From Magnaporthiopsis rhizophila (Eukaryota > Ascomycota > Sordariomycetes > Magnaporthales > Magnaporthaceae), in the NCBI GenBank assembly GCA_003049465.1, contig PYSS01000050.1, positions 62,001-126,000 on the forward strand: a DNA stretch of 64,000 nt. Reading direction: 5' to 3'. Shown piece by piece: positions 21,480 through 31,665 of this stretch. A program made the translations under genes and the position numbers. Under the pieces are notes generated by a model. That model worked only from the letters and a program-made list of their open reading frames with translations, had not been told where the DNA came from and ran no database searches. The stretch's first letter is position 1; each line of letters opens with the position of its first letter.

Positions 21480-23991
21480 TCAAGCCCTGCGGAAGACGAC
21501 AATGTCATGCTTGCCACCATCAACGGCAAACGACACACGGCCATCTTTATAGGCGACCCCCTCGCGTGCCCCGTCGGCACCTACGTTGTAGATGTTCCCG
21601 CCGTTCAGCTGGACCGTCACCCCAGCGCCGGACACTGGTACCGAGACGGTGCCCTTGGTATCCCTCGGCGACGAAATCTGGATGCGGAACTCGGCGTCGG
21701 CACCACCCTCGACGGTCGTACTCCACGAGACGGTGAACTCGCCCTTGGGCGTGGGCGCTGCGCCTCGGGCCCATGTCAGTCCTCCACCCACGGCGGGTTT
21801 GACCTCCCACTCGGCAAAGCCCGGCTTTGTCGGCATGATCCCCAGCACACGATTGATGGTCACAGGCACAATCCCCGTCGACCAGCCGTGCGACATGGAC
21901 GTGAAGCCATCCTGGTACGGCTTTGCGCCGGGCCCGATTCCCTCCCAGAAGGTGACGCCTGGATCGCCTGATGACATGGCGCCGTACAGTCGGCGAATCT
22001 CGTCAAAGGCCGAGTCCACGGCCGACGCCACCTTGAACCGCGCGTCGATCTCGAAGTAGGATATAAATGCGTAGACGCGCTGCGAGTACCCGCTCTGGTA
22101 CGCATCGTTGTCGAAAAAGGCGTTGCCGTACGGCCTACGGTGGGCGCTGTCCAGATAGCCGAGGATTGACTCAGCGACGCTGTCGTTGCGGCCCGTGACC
22201 TGGGTGGTCGTATTGGCGATACCTGTCAGGATTGCCAGACTGTTCCCATCCTGGGGGTGTGTGAGGCAGAGCTGCTGGCTGCCGCAGCGGCCGCCGTCGA
22301 AAAAGGCGCCCACGCTGCGGTCCCAGTTGCGCCTGAGGAGCGCATCGCCCACCAGCGTTGCCCGGCGGCGCCATCGAGGTGCATCGCTGCCGTGACCTAG
22401 CTGCTCAGCCATGTCGGCAGCATAGTTGAGCGCGCGGACATAGAGCGCGTTATAGTACGTCACAGCTCCCTCACGCGGGATGAAGGCGTAGTCGCCGTAG
22501 TCCTTGCGCTCGATGAGCCCAGTCGCCGCGTTGGTGACCCCCGGGTAGAAGCCATCGAGGACCCTAACCAGATTAGGCCAGAGATCCTGCAGGAACGTGC
22601 CGTTCCCGGTGTATAGCACATAATCGCAGCTACACACAACCCACCAGAGAGGGTAATCGAACAGCTGCAGGCCGTAGTTCCCGCTATTCTCGGCACGTAG
22701 AAGTCAGCAGGGTTCACGAGGCTCGGCACGTATTTAGATGGTGGTGGATGAGCAGCGCTTGGCTTCTTACATGCTTGCCGGCGGGATCCATCCGTCACTC
22801 CGCTGGTGGCGAGCGAGGTCCTCGAGCACGTTGCTGGACGACTCCGCCACGTCGTGCGACAGGTAGGCGGTGAGGGCTGCGACTGCCAGGTCCCCTACGT
22901 AGGGGTCGCGGTCACGCTTGGGCCCGTCGTGAAGCACCAGCTTCCCCGCAAGGGTAGGGCTGCCTCCGTTTCGCGGCTCTGTGTCATTGAGACGGAAAGT
23001 ATCGATGCAGAGGTCGTTGGTATAGACGGCGTCGTACCACCACTGGGTGATGGCGGCATCCGAACATTCAAAGTTCCCACGGAACGTGTCCGGTGTGCCG
23101 TGGAAAGCAGACAGCTCCAGTTTCATGGAGACAATGGACACGGTGCCGAAGGGGGTAGTGAATGGCGCGTCCGAATCGACGGCGTCGAGCCAGATCCTGA
23201 CGTAGCGGAATCCGTGAAGCCCGTCGGAACACACCTGTCTGCCGTTCTGGCAGCCAAGTTGATTAGTCCATTCGTACGGCTCTGGCCGCACCGCAATCTG
23301 TGGAGAGAGGAGGAGATCGTAGTCAGCGGGAGGTCAAGCCAGCCGTCGTCCGCTCTCATCAGACGCCCATCCGTTCATGTTGAAGCAGCAGTTGATTGTT
23401 TCGACAAATCTCAGCACATAATATGACACTGGGGGCTCCCCTCACCTGGTCGGTTCCCTGTGTGAGCTTCGAGTCCTATTACGGCCAAGGTTTGTTAGTT
23501 TGCTGTTTGCTGTGGTCTGCGCGCCAGGGGATTGAGGTGAGATGTGGACCTACCCCGTCCCCGTGATCGGAGCGAGTGAAGTCACTCCTGTTCGTCAGGA
23601 ACTGCAGAGTCTCGGAGAATGCGAGTTTCAGGCCTGGGAGAGCTCTGCCGTTGCCACTGACGGTCGAAGATCCCCCAAATTGGATGGACAAGATGCCCAC
23701 TGTGTTCTGGCCGAAATCGACCACAATGGACGGCTTCTCCTCGGAAGGGCCAAGGCGCGACAACACGGTTGGGGCCTTGCCAGTCATGAAGCCGTCCGGA
23801 TTTGACACGTTACCGGCCTGGCGGCTCGCCACGATTGCCCGGGGGAGGATGCTGCGCGATCCCGACGCCCTGACATATTGGTGCCAGCTGGGGGCGTCGG
23901 CTCTGGGGCCCAGATCAGAACTCCGGACCGGAGTCGCCATCACGAGGCAAGTCGGGACAGCCATTGCCGGGAGCAAGAGCCTGGGTAACAT
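21480..23991 (-). CDS. Secreted alpha-L-rhamnosidase-like six-hairpin glycosidase (GH78 type)
   Basis: Four exons, 23991-23554, 23475-23446 (30 nt), 23297-22771 and 22683-21480, give 732 residues. Residues 1-~22 form a signal peptide. The N-terminal part has the carbohydrate-binding blocks WHQYVRASGSRSI, VSNPDGFMTGKAPTVLSR, VVDFGQNTVGILSIQF and LAFSETLQFLTNRSDFTRSD. The (alpha/alpha)6 catalytic part starts near FECSDAAITQWWYDAVYTND and includes KLVLHDGPKRDRDPYVGDLA, rich in candidate acid residues, and FDNDAYQSGYSQ. A beta-sheet domain closes the protein. The enzyme would release terminal L-rhamnose from pectic or flavonoid glycosides outside the cell. The 30-nt exon encodes DSKLTQGTDQ, matching the family's GTDQ. 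Its substrate is inferred from family only. It has no linked transporter or regulator nearby. Confidence 0.85.
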
Positions 23992-26006
23992 GTCGGCGGC
24001 TGGGTAGACGAGCCCGTCAGGGGCGCTGTCTCCTGGTGCTGGGGCGGCTGCTGAATCTGGGTCTATGGACGAGGATCACACGAGAGCAAGCAAAGGTTTA
24101 AAAACCAGCTCTGCTTGCCTGCTTCCAGATGCAGTGGTCTCGAAACGCGATCGAGCAAGTGATGGAGCTGGGAGGCGGATAGGTAGGTAGATATACGGGA
24201 AAGGAAGCCCCCTATCCAAAGACAATCGCTTCCGGCAGGCGGTACCGTGTCATGTGAATTAGACGTCGCCGTTTGCAATCGGCCAACCCCTGTGCTGGCA
24301 CGGCGGGGTATGTCGTAGCGATCTACAAGGTAGGTAGTAGCAGCTAGAGCAGCGGAAGAATGGCTGAGACCGAGGGGGAAGGGCGGCCCGCAACGAACAA
24401 GGTTGTAACCGGCGCACAGACGGGTCAAAACTTTGCCGTTTCCAGTGAGGTCAGTTCGACAAGGCTGTTGCCCACGAGGCACACAGCAGCTGATCCGAAC
24501 TCTGGTGCAGCATGGCACGTTCGACGGCCGGTTGGGGCGTGGGACTGCCGGCGGAAGGCAGCAGACCTCGCGTTGGACGGCTGGGAGGGAGCCTCGCAGT
24601 CACGCTAGCGGATGTAGGCTGGGCGTGACGCCGCGCGCAATGGCAACGTGCCTGGAAGCACCGCGCGCCCAGACCAGCGAGCGGCCGTGTGCCAAGTGCT
24701 ACGGCGCTAAGAAGCGGGGGGAATGGGGAGGCAGGGGGACGGTAGGGGAGCGCAGCTCACTGAGCCGAAAGACATGGGCCATGCCCGATACCACGAAAAA
24801 CATTACAAGGTGAACAAAATGGCAAGTAAACGCGCAGGTGGAGATTCATGTGGGGTTCGGCCGGATCGGATGGTCGCTGGTCGGATGGGCCTTCAGGAGG
24901 AGAGACATAAACGGTGTCGACGGACGAAGGAAGAAGGTCGGAAACTCCAAGTGCATCCAATAAAGGCACGCGTGAACAAAGTGAGCCCTCTGACGCGTGT
25001 GGTGCCGGAGGCGTGGCCTGTATCCCATGGTGCTTTGGTTGCATTCTGCCCCATCCAACCGGAGCCGTTCATGTACTCCCTGCCTTCCCCGCTACGGACG
25101 AGTTATGGTAGTAGATTGGTCGTCGGGTGGCCAACGGGCATTCTTATTTTTACTCCAATTTGAATTCTCGTCCCTCCGTCCATTCCGCTTCCATTGCACG
25201 ATCCTACCCACCCAACTATAGATAGACATGCCGCTCTACTCACGTGTGTCTGCCCGCAGAGCAGAGCAAATCACGTTCTGCGACACAAGCGGGCTAAACG
25301 GCTGCCAGACTATCTTGGCCATCTCCAGCCTGTCTCAGACACGGAGATCAGGAACCTTTCGTGAATGGTACCTGCCTAGGTAGGAAAGGTAGGTGCCCAC
25401 CTTCAACGGTGGGACAAGAGTACGACGGATTTTCAAATTGCCCGTATGCGCGTGGAGGCTTAATGTATAAAATACCAACAAGAAATTCGCATGTAATTAT
25501 GTACTTTTAAATTTTCACATGGCGATCTTTGTCATAATCGGAATAAAATTTAATGGCAGGCGTGCGTCGAAATGCGAAGCTGGTTTTAGGTTGGTGGAGA
25601 AGGTTTGAAAATCCGTCAATACTATGACCACCTGTTAATCGTGCATCTATCACATCAGCAGATGGGTTTTCGAGGCTATGTTTATTTTATTTGCCTTGGA
25701 CCATATCTAGGTATCTTCGACCCGCAGATCCTCTGTGGTCGCACATGTTTTCTGGGACGGGATGCTTGGCTAGAGTTGGTGTAATGTGGCTTGGAGTGGT
25801 GTAGAAGTATCGCGGGTGGCCTCAACCTTCGTCGGGGAGTGCATGTCCGGGCTCACTAAATCTAGATGCTTTTCAGCTACACTGATAATTTAGTCTGCAA
25901 GTGGGCCCGTAGACCAGTTCGGCATCAACATACCACCCCAGAAGACGCGCAGCGCCGCCAAAGACGATCTCCGCTCACAGAGCAAAGAGCCCGAAGAGTC
26001 GTCGTA
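23992..26006. other. Divergent intergenic region, rhamnosidase / GNAT
   Basis: Two kb without a recognisable gene. It contains TAGGTAGGTAG (24180-24190), CCTAGGTAGG near 25375-25384 and an AT-rich island at about 25430-25700. The frames on both strands are short and lack conserved-looking sequence. The rhamnosidase promoter should lie within the first several hundred bases. Confidence 0.5.
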
Positions 26007-26871
26007 ATGTCTAGCCGAGTCTTCCGAACTTTCGCTGGCGACCGCGTCACTGAGGACATACTCGCAGATGCGGCCAGACTTTTTACCGAAAACTACGGTG
26101 TATGGGGCGCATGCTCGGGAAGAAATGGTATGCACGCTGTCCGCTCTATGTTGGTCCTTTGAGTCTTCTTACGCGTGCTAAGTCCTTGAGCAGGCCCCGT
26201 CAAGCTGAGTCCCCGCCGACTTCGAGAGGACCTTTTGCCAGCCGGAGCTACCACGTCTTACACCAGCGTCGTTGTCGACGGCCATTTGGCAGGACACGCC
26301 CTCGCCTGCCGCTGGAAGCATGACAGCAAGGTGATCTGCTGGGTGACGCAGCTGGTGGTGGCCAAAGAGCACCGTGAGATGGGGCTTGCGACTGGACTTT
26401 TGAGATGCCTCCGCGACGATACGATAGATACGTATGGTGTCCTGAGCTCCCACCCAGCCACCATTCTAGCCGCCTCCAAGGCTTTCGGATGTAAGTACGA
26501 CCTGCGATTTCACTCCAGGGACACCCGGGTAGGTACTGATTTTAGCAGCAAACATTGAGAATTTCATTGGCAAAGAAGCCGCCGCAGTCATGAGAGACTC
26601 GCCGATACCCTATATCAGGGAGGCGAGATTACGCGGCACTCTCTTCGACACCAACGATGGCACGGAGCTTGTCTCAGGCGCCGACACCGATTTCTTCGTA
26701 GACCACACGCAACCATTGCAGGTCTTGGAGTCGGTGAGGCAGGGTTGGGCTTGGCCGCTCGGAGACTTGCCCCAAGGCCACGAATTCTTACTTGTTGTGC
26801 AGCCCTGGCGTCGGCGTCCAATTTCGTCGTCGTCTCGTCCTTCGAAGGACGCCGCGCCGTCAGTTTGTTGA
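26007..26871 (+). CDS. GNAT-family N-acetyltransferase
   Basis: Three exons, 26007-26127, 26194-26490 and 26549-26871, give 246 residues. The middle exon carries the GNAT core: TSYTSVVVDGHLAGHALACRW (strand with the central fold) followed by WVTQLVVAKEHREMGLATGLLRCLRD, where REMGLA is the acetyl-CoA pyrophosphate-binding Q/R-x-x-G-x-G/A loop. A conserved-looking helix LSSHPATILAASKAFG follows. The C-terminal ~100 residues lack an obvious named domain. Substrate is unknown. The second intron ends in a tandem acceptor TAGCAG (26543-26548), so the protein could gain one Ala after Ser; both forms stay in frame. Start chosen as the first ATG leading into the conserved frame; the longer upstream frame looks non-coding. 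The gene stands alone between long intergenic regions. Confidence 0.72.
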
Positions 26872-27130
26872 GACGAATTTAGCACGCCGATGGCACTGTG
26901 GGGGTTGGGACTCGGGCGGGGCTCGTGGTCGGACCATCGTGTCAGCCGCTGCATCTTTCAACAGGAAGCCCTAAGAAGGGAAACTGGAAGCAAAAACGCG
27001 TAAGGATCCAAAAGGAGGATGCAGGAAATAGATGCCGGGTATGGCGGCTGAGACGACATCGTTATTGGATTGATGACGGGGCCGGCGAACAATGTGCTCC
27101 CGGCTCGGAAATTGTCTATATCTATCAAGG

Positions 27131-27140
27131 TACCTAGGTA
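27131..27140. repeat. Palindrome TACCTAGGTA
   Basis: Perfect 10-bp palindrome sharing the ACCTAGGT core seen in other intergenic regions of this window. Confidence 0.5.
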
Positions 27141-27727
27141 GAGAGATAGATTGGAAATTTCTAACATAGGTTGTTTGGCTTCGACTTCGGTTGCCGGGGC
27201 TCCAGTCGTCTTTCTCGGGGTCTGTCGTGGTTTGCTTGACCTTCTTGACCGGACACGTGGTTATGGGATGGGGCGGTTCGAGTCGGTCGTGTGGAATAAC
27301 TAGCCCACGTGTCCAACCAAAGCGCAGTCCACACTCCAACAAGTTCAAGCCTTTAGAGAGGAAGTCACATGGAGTCTTTTGGCCGGCGCCAGTGCATAAG
27401 GCGGTAAGGCTCGCTTGCTTCCGTTCTGGTCAATTTGCGGGGAGCGGGGAGCGGTGGCAGCAAATGGGTGGATTGCATGGCATTTTGTGGTGCTATTAAG
27501 GATACGTCGGAGTGTTGGGTCGTGTTTTCCACCTGCTCTCGATTGGGCATGGTGAACGGCAGTGTAGGGGATGTTACGGAGGCCAGAGGGAAGATACGAA
27601 AAGAAGAAGAGGCAGAATGAGACAAAAAAAATCCGGGGCAAGAGGAGCGTGAACTTCTATAACTGAATAGGACCGTTTAGGAAAGAAAACTCAGCTGTGG
27701 GAGGAACTGACCAGGTTGGGCAAGGAG

Positions 27728-27773
27728 CTAAAAATATATATATATATATAAATATTAAAAAAAAAAAAAAAAA
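27728..27773. repeat. AT microsatellite followed by A-run
   Basis: A run of alternating A and T (about 27732-27750) followed by TATTA and about 17 A. Simple-sequence DNA with no sign of coding use. Confidence 0.8.
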
Positions 27774-29487
27774 TCGAGTGGCGGTGAGCTTTTTGGAGCA
27801 ATGAATGCTGGATCTCGTCGGTGTCCGTGTTGGGAAACGACTGATAATAAATGACACATAAAAGGAGCAACTCACGGATTTTCTAAATCCGAAGTTGCCA
27901 GAACAGAAAGTAGGAACAAGTTAGAAGTAAACCCAGAAGCACCAAAAGCCAGAGCCGGCCGGCTCTCGGCTGCCCAACAGTTGGGCGACGGTGAAGGTGA
28001 GGGCGAGGCAATGACCGGGGGCGGGGGGGCCGGGGAGCTGGTGGGCTCCGGCGTTGGCCTGCCTGCAGCCGAAATTTCGAGGCATCATGAGGTCAAGTTG
28101 AAATTTTACCCCATGATGTCGCCAGGGCTCCGCATTGAATAAGCTGGGGGTAATGGAAACTCGGTCTCGTCCCCTCGTGCGCGGGGAGAAAGGTCAGTCG
28201 GGTCGGACCCAGTCCGGAGCCTTCAGTGCGGTCCGCCAGTTGCCACCATGGACCGACCAACAGCTTCGACCATATTACGTATTTTTACGTACAGACCCGG
28301 TAACTTTGACACACCGTCGATGCTTTCCCATCCGTTTGTGTTTCCCTTGTGCATCGCTGCAGGCAGGTTTCGGCCTGTGTTTGCACCGCTGGCCGTGCGA
28401 ATATGCACACTGTCAACGAAAACAATATGCGCGTCGGGTGTCCTTGCGTTTGTTTTAGTGGTGATGGTGGATCGTGGAGACCTTGGCTCGTTGCCGCCAG
28501 GGGAAACTGCCTACACCTCCCGCAGTGACCTTCCCAGTACCTTTGCTGCAGGGAAGGATACCAGCTAGGTACCGTACCGTATTGCAGGGACCACAGAGAC
28601 AAGTCTATCAATAGGCTAGTTGCTCCACGTGCTCACCGATGTACCTTCTCCTGACATCAATGTCCTTGGGTGTCCAGACAGCGGTTAGCGAGGCGGCCGG
28701 CATCCATCCATGGTTGATTCTTCAATTTCTTCACTGCTCACCTGACGTCCGCGTTGGCATTGATTGGGGCAGGATCTGCCACATCCCCCAACCACGTCCA
28801 CAAACGATCGATTCAGGGGCTGCGCAGCTGGGCCGGTTCCATGGATGGCACGGAGGAGCTGCTGGGTAGTACCTATCGAATTTCCGTTTCGACCAGAGCA
28901 CAGCTGAGCTAGGCACTGGAGCTGGGTCAGCCGCCACTAACCCCAGTACCAGTGACGGGTTCCAGAATTCGTGCCAACTAGAATATGGGACTTGGGCCAT
29001 TGTTTAGGATACAGGAAGGTACCTGGGCGTTTTCGTGTCATTGGTTTCTTCATTTTGAGCTTCACCTGCCTGCCAATTGGAGGCGGGATGAGGACATTAC
29101 GCGGGCTACGAGACTTCGGGGCTGTGAATTGGGCAGGAATTCCAGTGCGCAGGGTTTTGTGATTTCGTAACCGTAACTGAAATGGTTGAGCTTGGATCAC
29201 GAAGAGGACTTATTTTGGTCACATGCGTATGTTAGAATTGCGTGCTGAGAAGAAGCCAGGGTGGGAAAAGGGCGAGGAGGTTTTCCCCGTTCATTTGTAT
29301 CATTTTTTCCTTATTACGCTGAGAAAAGAGGCACGAAAGACACTAAAAAAATACCTGCATGTAGTGGCGGGAAGTACCTGCCTCGGAGGCAAGACGGCAG
29401 GGAGGCATCTCCATGCATCGTACCCACTTCTGGCTTCCTGTTCTGAACTCCAGGCGGTCCATCGTGTGTCTCGCACAACGTGGAGAA

Positions 29488-29494
29488 TATAAAA
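29488..29494 (+). promoter_or_regulatory. Candidate TATA box
   Basis: TATAAAA followed by pyrimidine-rich sequence typical of fungal leaders. It is 2.2 kb from the GDH2 start codon, so it would imply a long leader with introns. Weak evidence. Confidence 0.25.
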
Positions 29495-30144
29495 GCCACC
29501 CGGTAGGCCGCCTTTTCCCACAGCTAAGAGCCTACCTCGTATCAGGCCCCTCGATCTCCCGCCTAGCCATTCTTCTACTTCGCAGTCTGCGAAAACTTTT
29601 CATCTTGCCATTGGTCTGTCCGGCGCCAAGACCACCTCTATCGGGCAAGACAAGTACTCCCTTATCTCAGGTACGCGCGGACGGGCACCGCGCGACTCTT
29701 ATCAGCCGCTCCGCCTCACTTTGTCTTCCTTAGCCTCCCTCGCTCCTCGTAAACCTGCCCGCCCATCACTCGCCGCCAGCTGACCATCTTGTTGACAAAC
29801 TGTCTGACGCCCAACTAGGGTTTCTCTCCTGCATCTATTCTGATCTGTCCTCATCCCACCCCGCTCGGACGTGGTCTTCTCTCCATATCTCTCTTCAACT
29901 CCCAAAACACCCGCCTTCAGCTTGGAGAAATCGACTCAGCGGAGACGACGGCGGGAGCGAAACAGGTGCTGAGAGATCCACTCGTCATACGTTGAGTAGA
30001 TACCGACAGAGGTGCGTTCCAATGAAACCCGTCTTAGTCAGATGCCCGGTCTGCTTTCATGCCTCCCTCCCTTATCTTGCCCCCGTTTCTGGCTACAAAC
30101 ATGGCATTCCCGCACGCCTCTCCTTGCCTTTTCGGGAGAACAAA

Positions 30145-30175
<31 letters not shown>

Positions 30176-31665
30176 CCGTATTGGCTCCTTTGCTGTGCAT
30201 CTCACTCAGCCATCGCTGCCTGGGTCGCGGCAAGTGCGGTGGCAGACGGTACTCGATCCGTACCATCCAATCTGAAAAGATGGTGCTGCCGCGTCTTCCC
30301 GTCTTCGGTTGCTCAAGCTTAGCTTCGGTTTGCAAGCTGCTCCCCCACACCACCCGAAAGAAACATACCCCAACCGTGTTCCTGACTCCCCACCTGCCCT
30401 GAGCCGAATCCGGGTCCTCTGTCCCACCCCACTGGCAAGGCCTCAATTGGAGCGGACATGACGTGCGGCGTTTTACACGGTGCCGAATTCATTGTCCGCA
30501 TCTGGATTTGATAGCCCCAAGACTTCCTTCTCGCCAAGTATCCAGCACTTGTTCTTGTTCCCGCCAATACAGCTACGGCTTCCCAGTAACACCTCTTTGC
30601 TTTCACCTTCGTCGCATACTCCCTCCAGCAAGACGCAACATCGTATCTGCCCTTCTCCTTTTTGTCCGCCCGTCCACTGGACCAGGTACCCACCCATCCA
30701 GGTACCTCCCCAACCAACGTGTAAGTACGCGGGACCTGCTTCGGGAGCGGCCCGGATATCCAGCCGATCCTCTGTGCCTGGAGTCCCCCAACAGGACTTC
30801 GTTGTCGGGATCGTTCCCCAGCGTCTGCATGCTTAACTCCGCATACCGCAGACGTGGGCAGAGACGGAGGGCTGGCAAGATGCGCACTTCCTTTGGAACT
30901 TGCCTAGTCGGCCCCTCGGACTCGGGCCGCTCGCCCGCTCAGGTTCAGCGAGTACGGCATCTGCAGAGGATGATTTCCAGACTCTTCGTCATGACACATT
31001 CCTTTGCCTTGTTTCTTTTGCTCCCGTCACCCACACCGCACCCACAACACGCACCACACCCACCCCGGTGACCTATCCCTGGCTCTCTTCGTACGACCTT
31101 CGGCTGTTGGTTTTTTCGGAGACTCCGCGATGAGCGCGGGCAGGCGAGAAAGTCGGGGAGTGATTCAGGACACATCACTCGCAGGCCCGGCCTTCGAATC
31201 CGATAGGAAGCCCTTATCTCGACCTCGTCTATACGAGGCGGTGAGTTCTCCGACCCGGGGCTTTTGCGACAAGGTCCTAGATAACCACCCGCCTATGATT
31301 TGCAAGTGCGCTCAAAGGCGTGTGTAGCTTCCGCAGGGATATGGGTTGACACTTGCGGGCGATACGCACCGCACTCGAAGCCCCATCCTCGCCCTCGTAT
31401 CTTTCTGCTCACAGCCGTCCCGTGTCCCCCTTGCCCGCACTTATGAGTAGCACCCTTGGTCAGAGCCATCACGATCGTCATTATGCACCTCGAGGCTACA
31501 GACCTGGGCCACGCCGCCGCTGTCTCCTTTCTCTTCGTTATCCGTTTGCCTCATTCTTATATCGATTCTATCTTCACAATGTTGACCATCCATCAGACGA
31601 CTAACTTGCCCGTGGACAGATTCCCGGAGTACATAGACCCCTTCAAGCTTTCGGGACTGCCGGTC

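Larger units (their letters stand above)
26872..31665. other. Long region upstream of GDH2, no protein gene recognised
   Basis: About 4.8 kb. Holds TACCTAGGTA (27131-27140), an AT dinucleotide run and A-run near 27730-27772, a T/A-rich stretch, a TATAAAA at 29488-29494, an A-run at 30150-30174, and many pyrimidine-rich stretches from about 29500 on. Short frames are present throughout but none shows conserved sequence. The final part has features of a spliced leader: a GACTAAC branch-like site followed by CGTGGACAG just before 31621. Most likely GDH2 promoter and 5' UTR. Confidence 0.5.

Noticed and set aside
27728..27773. AT-repeat region as a transposon end
   Set aside because: No terminal repeats or target-site duplication seen; it is simple-sequence DNA only.
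31185..31205. Possible tRNA B-box (TTCGAATCC)
   Set aside because: No matching A-box at the right distance and no cloverleaf could be folded by eye; likely chance.
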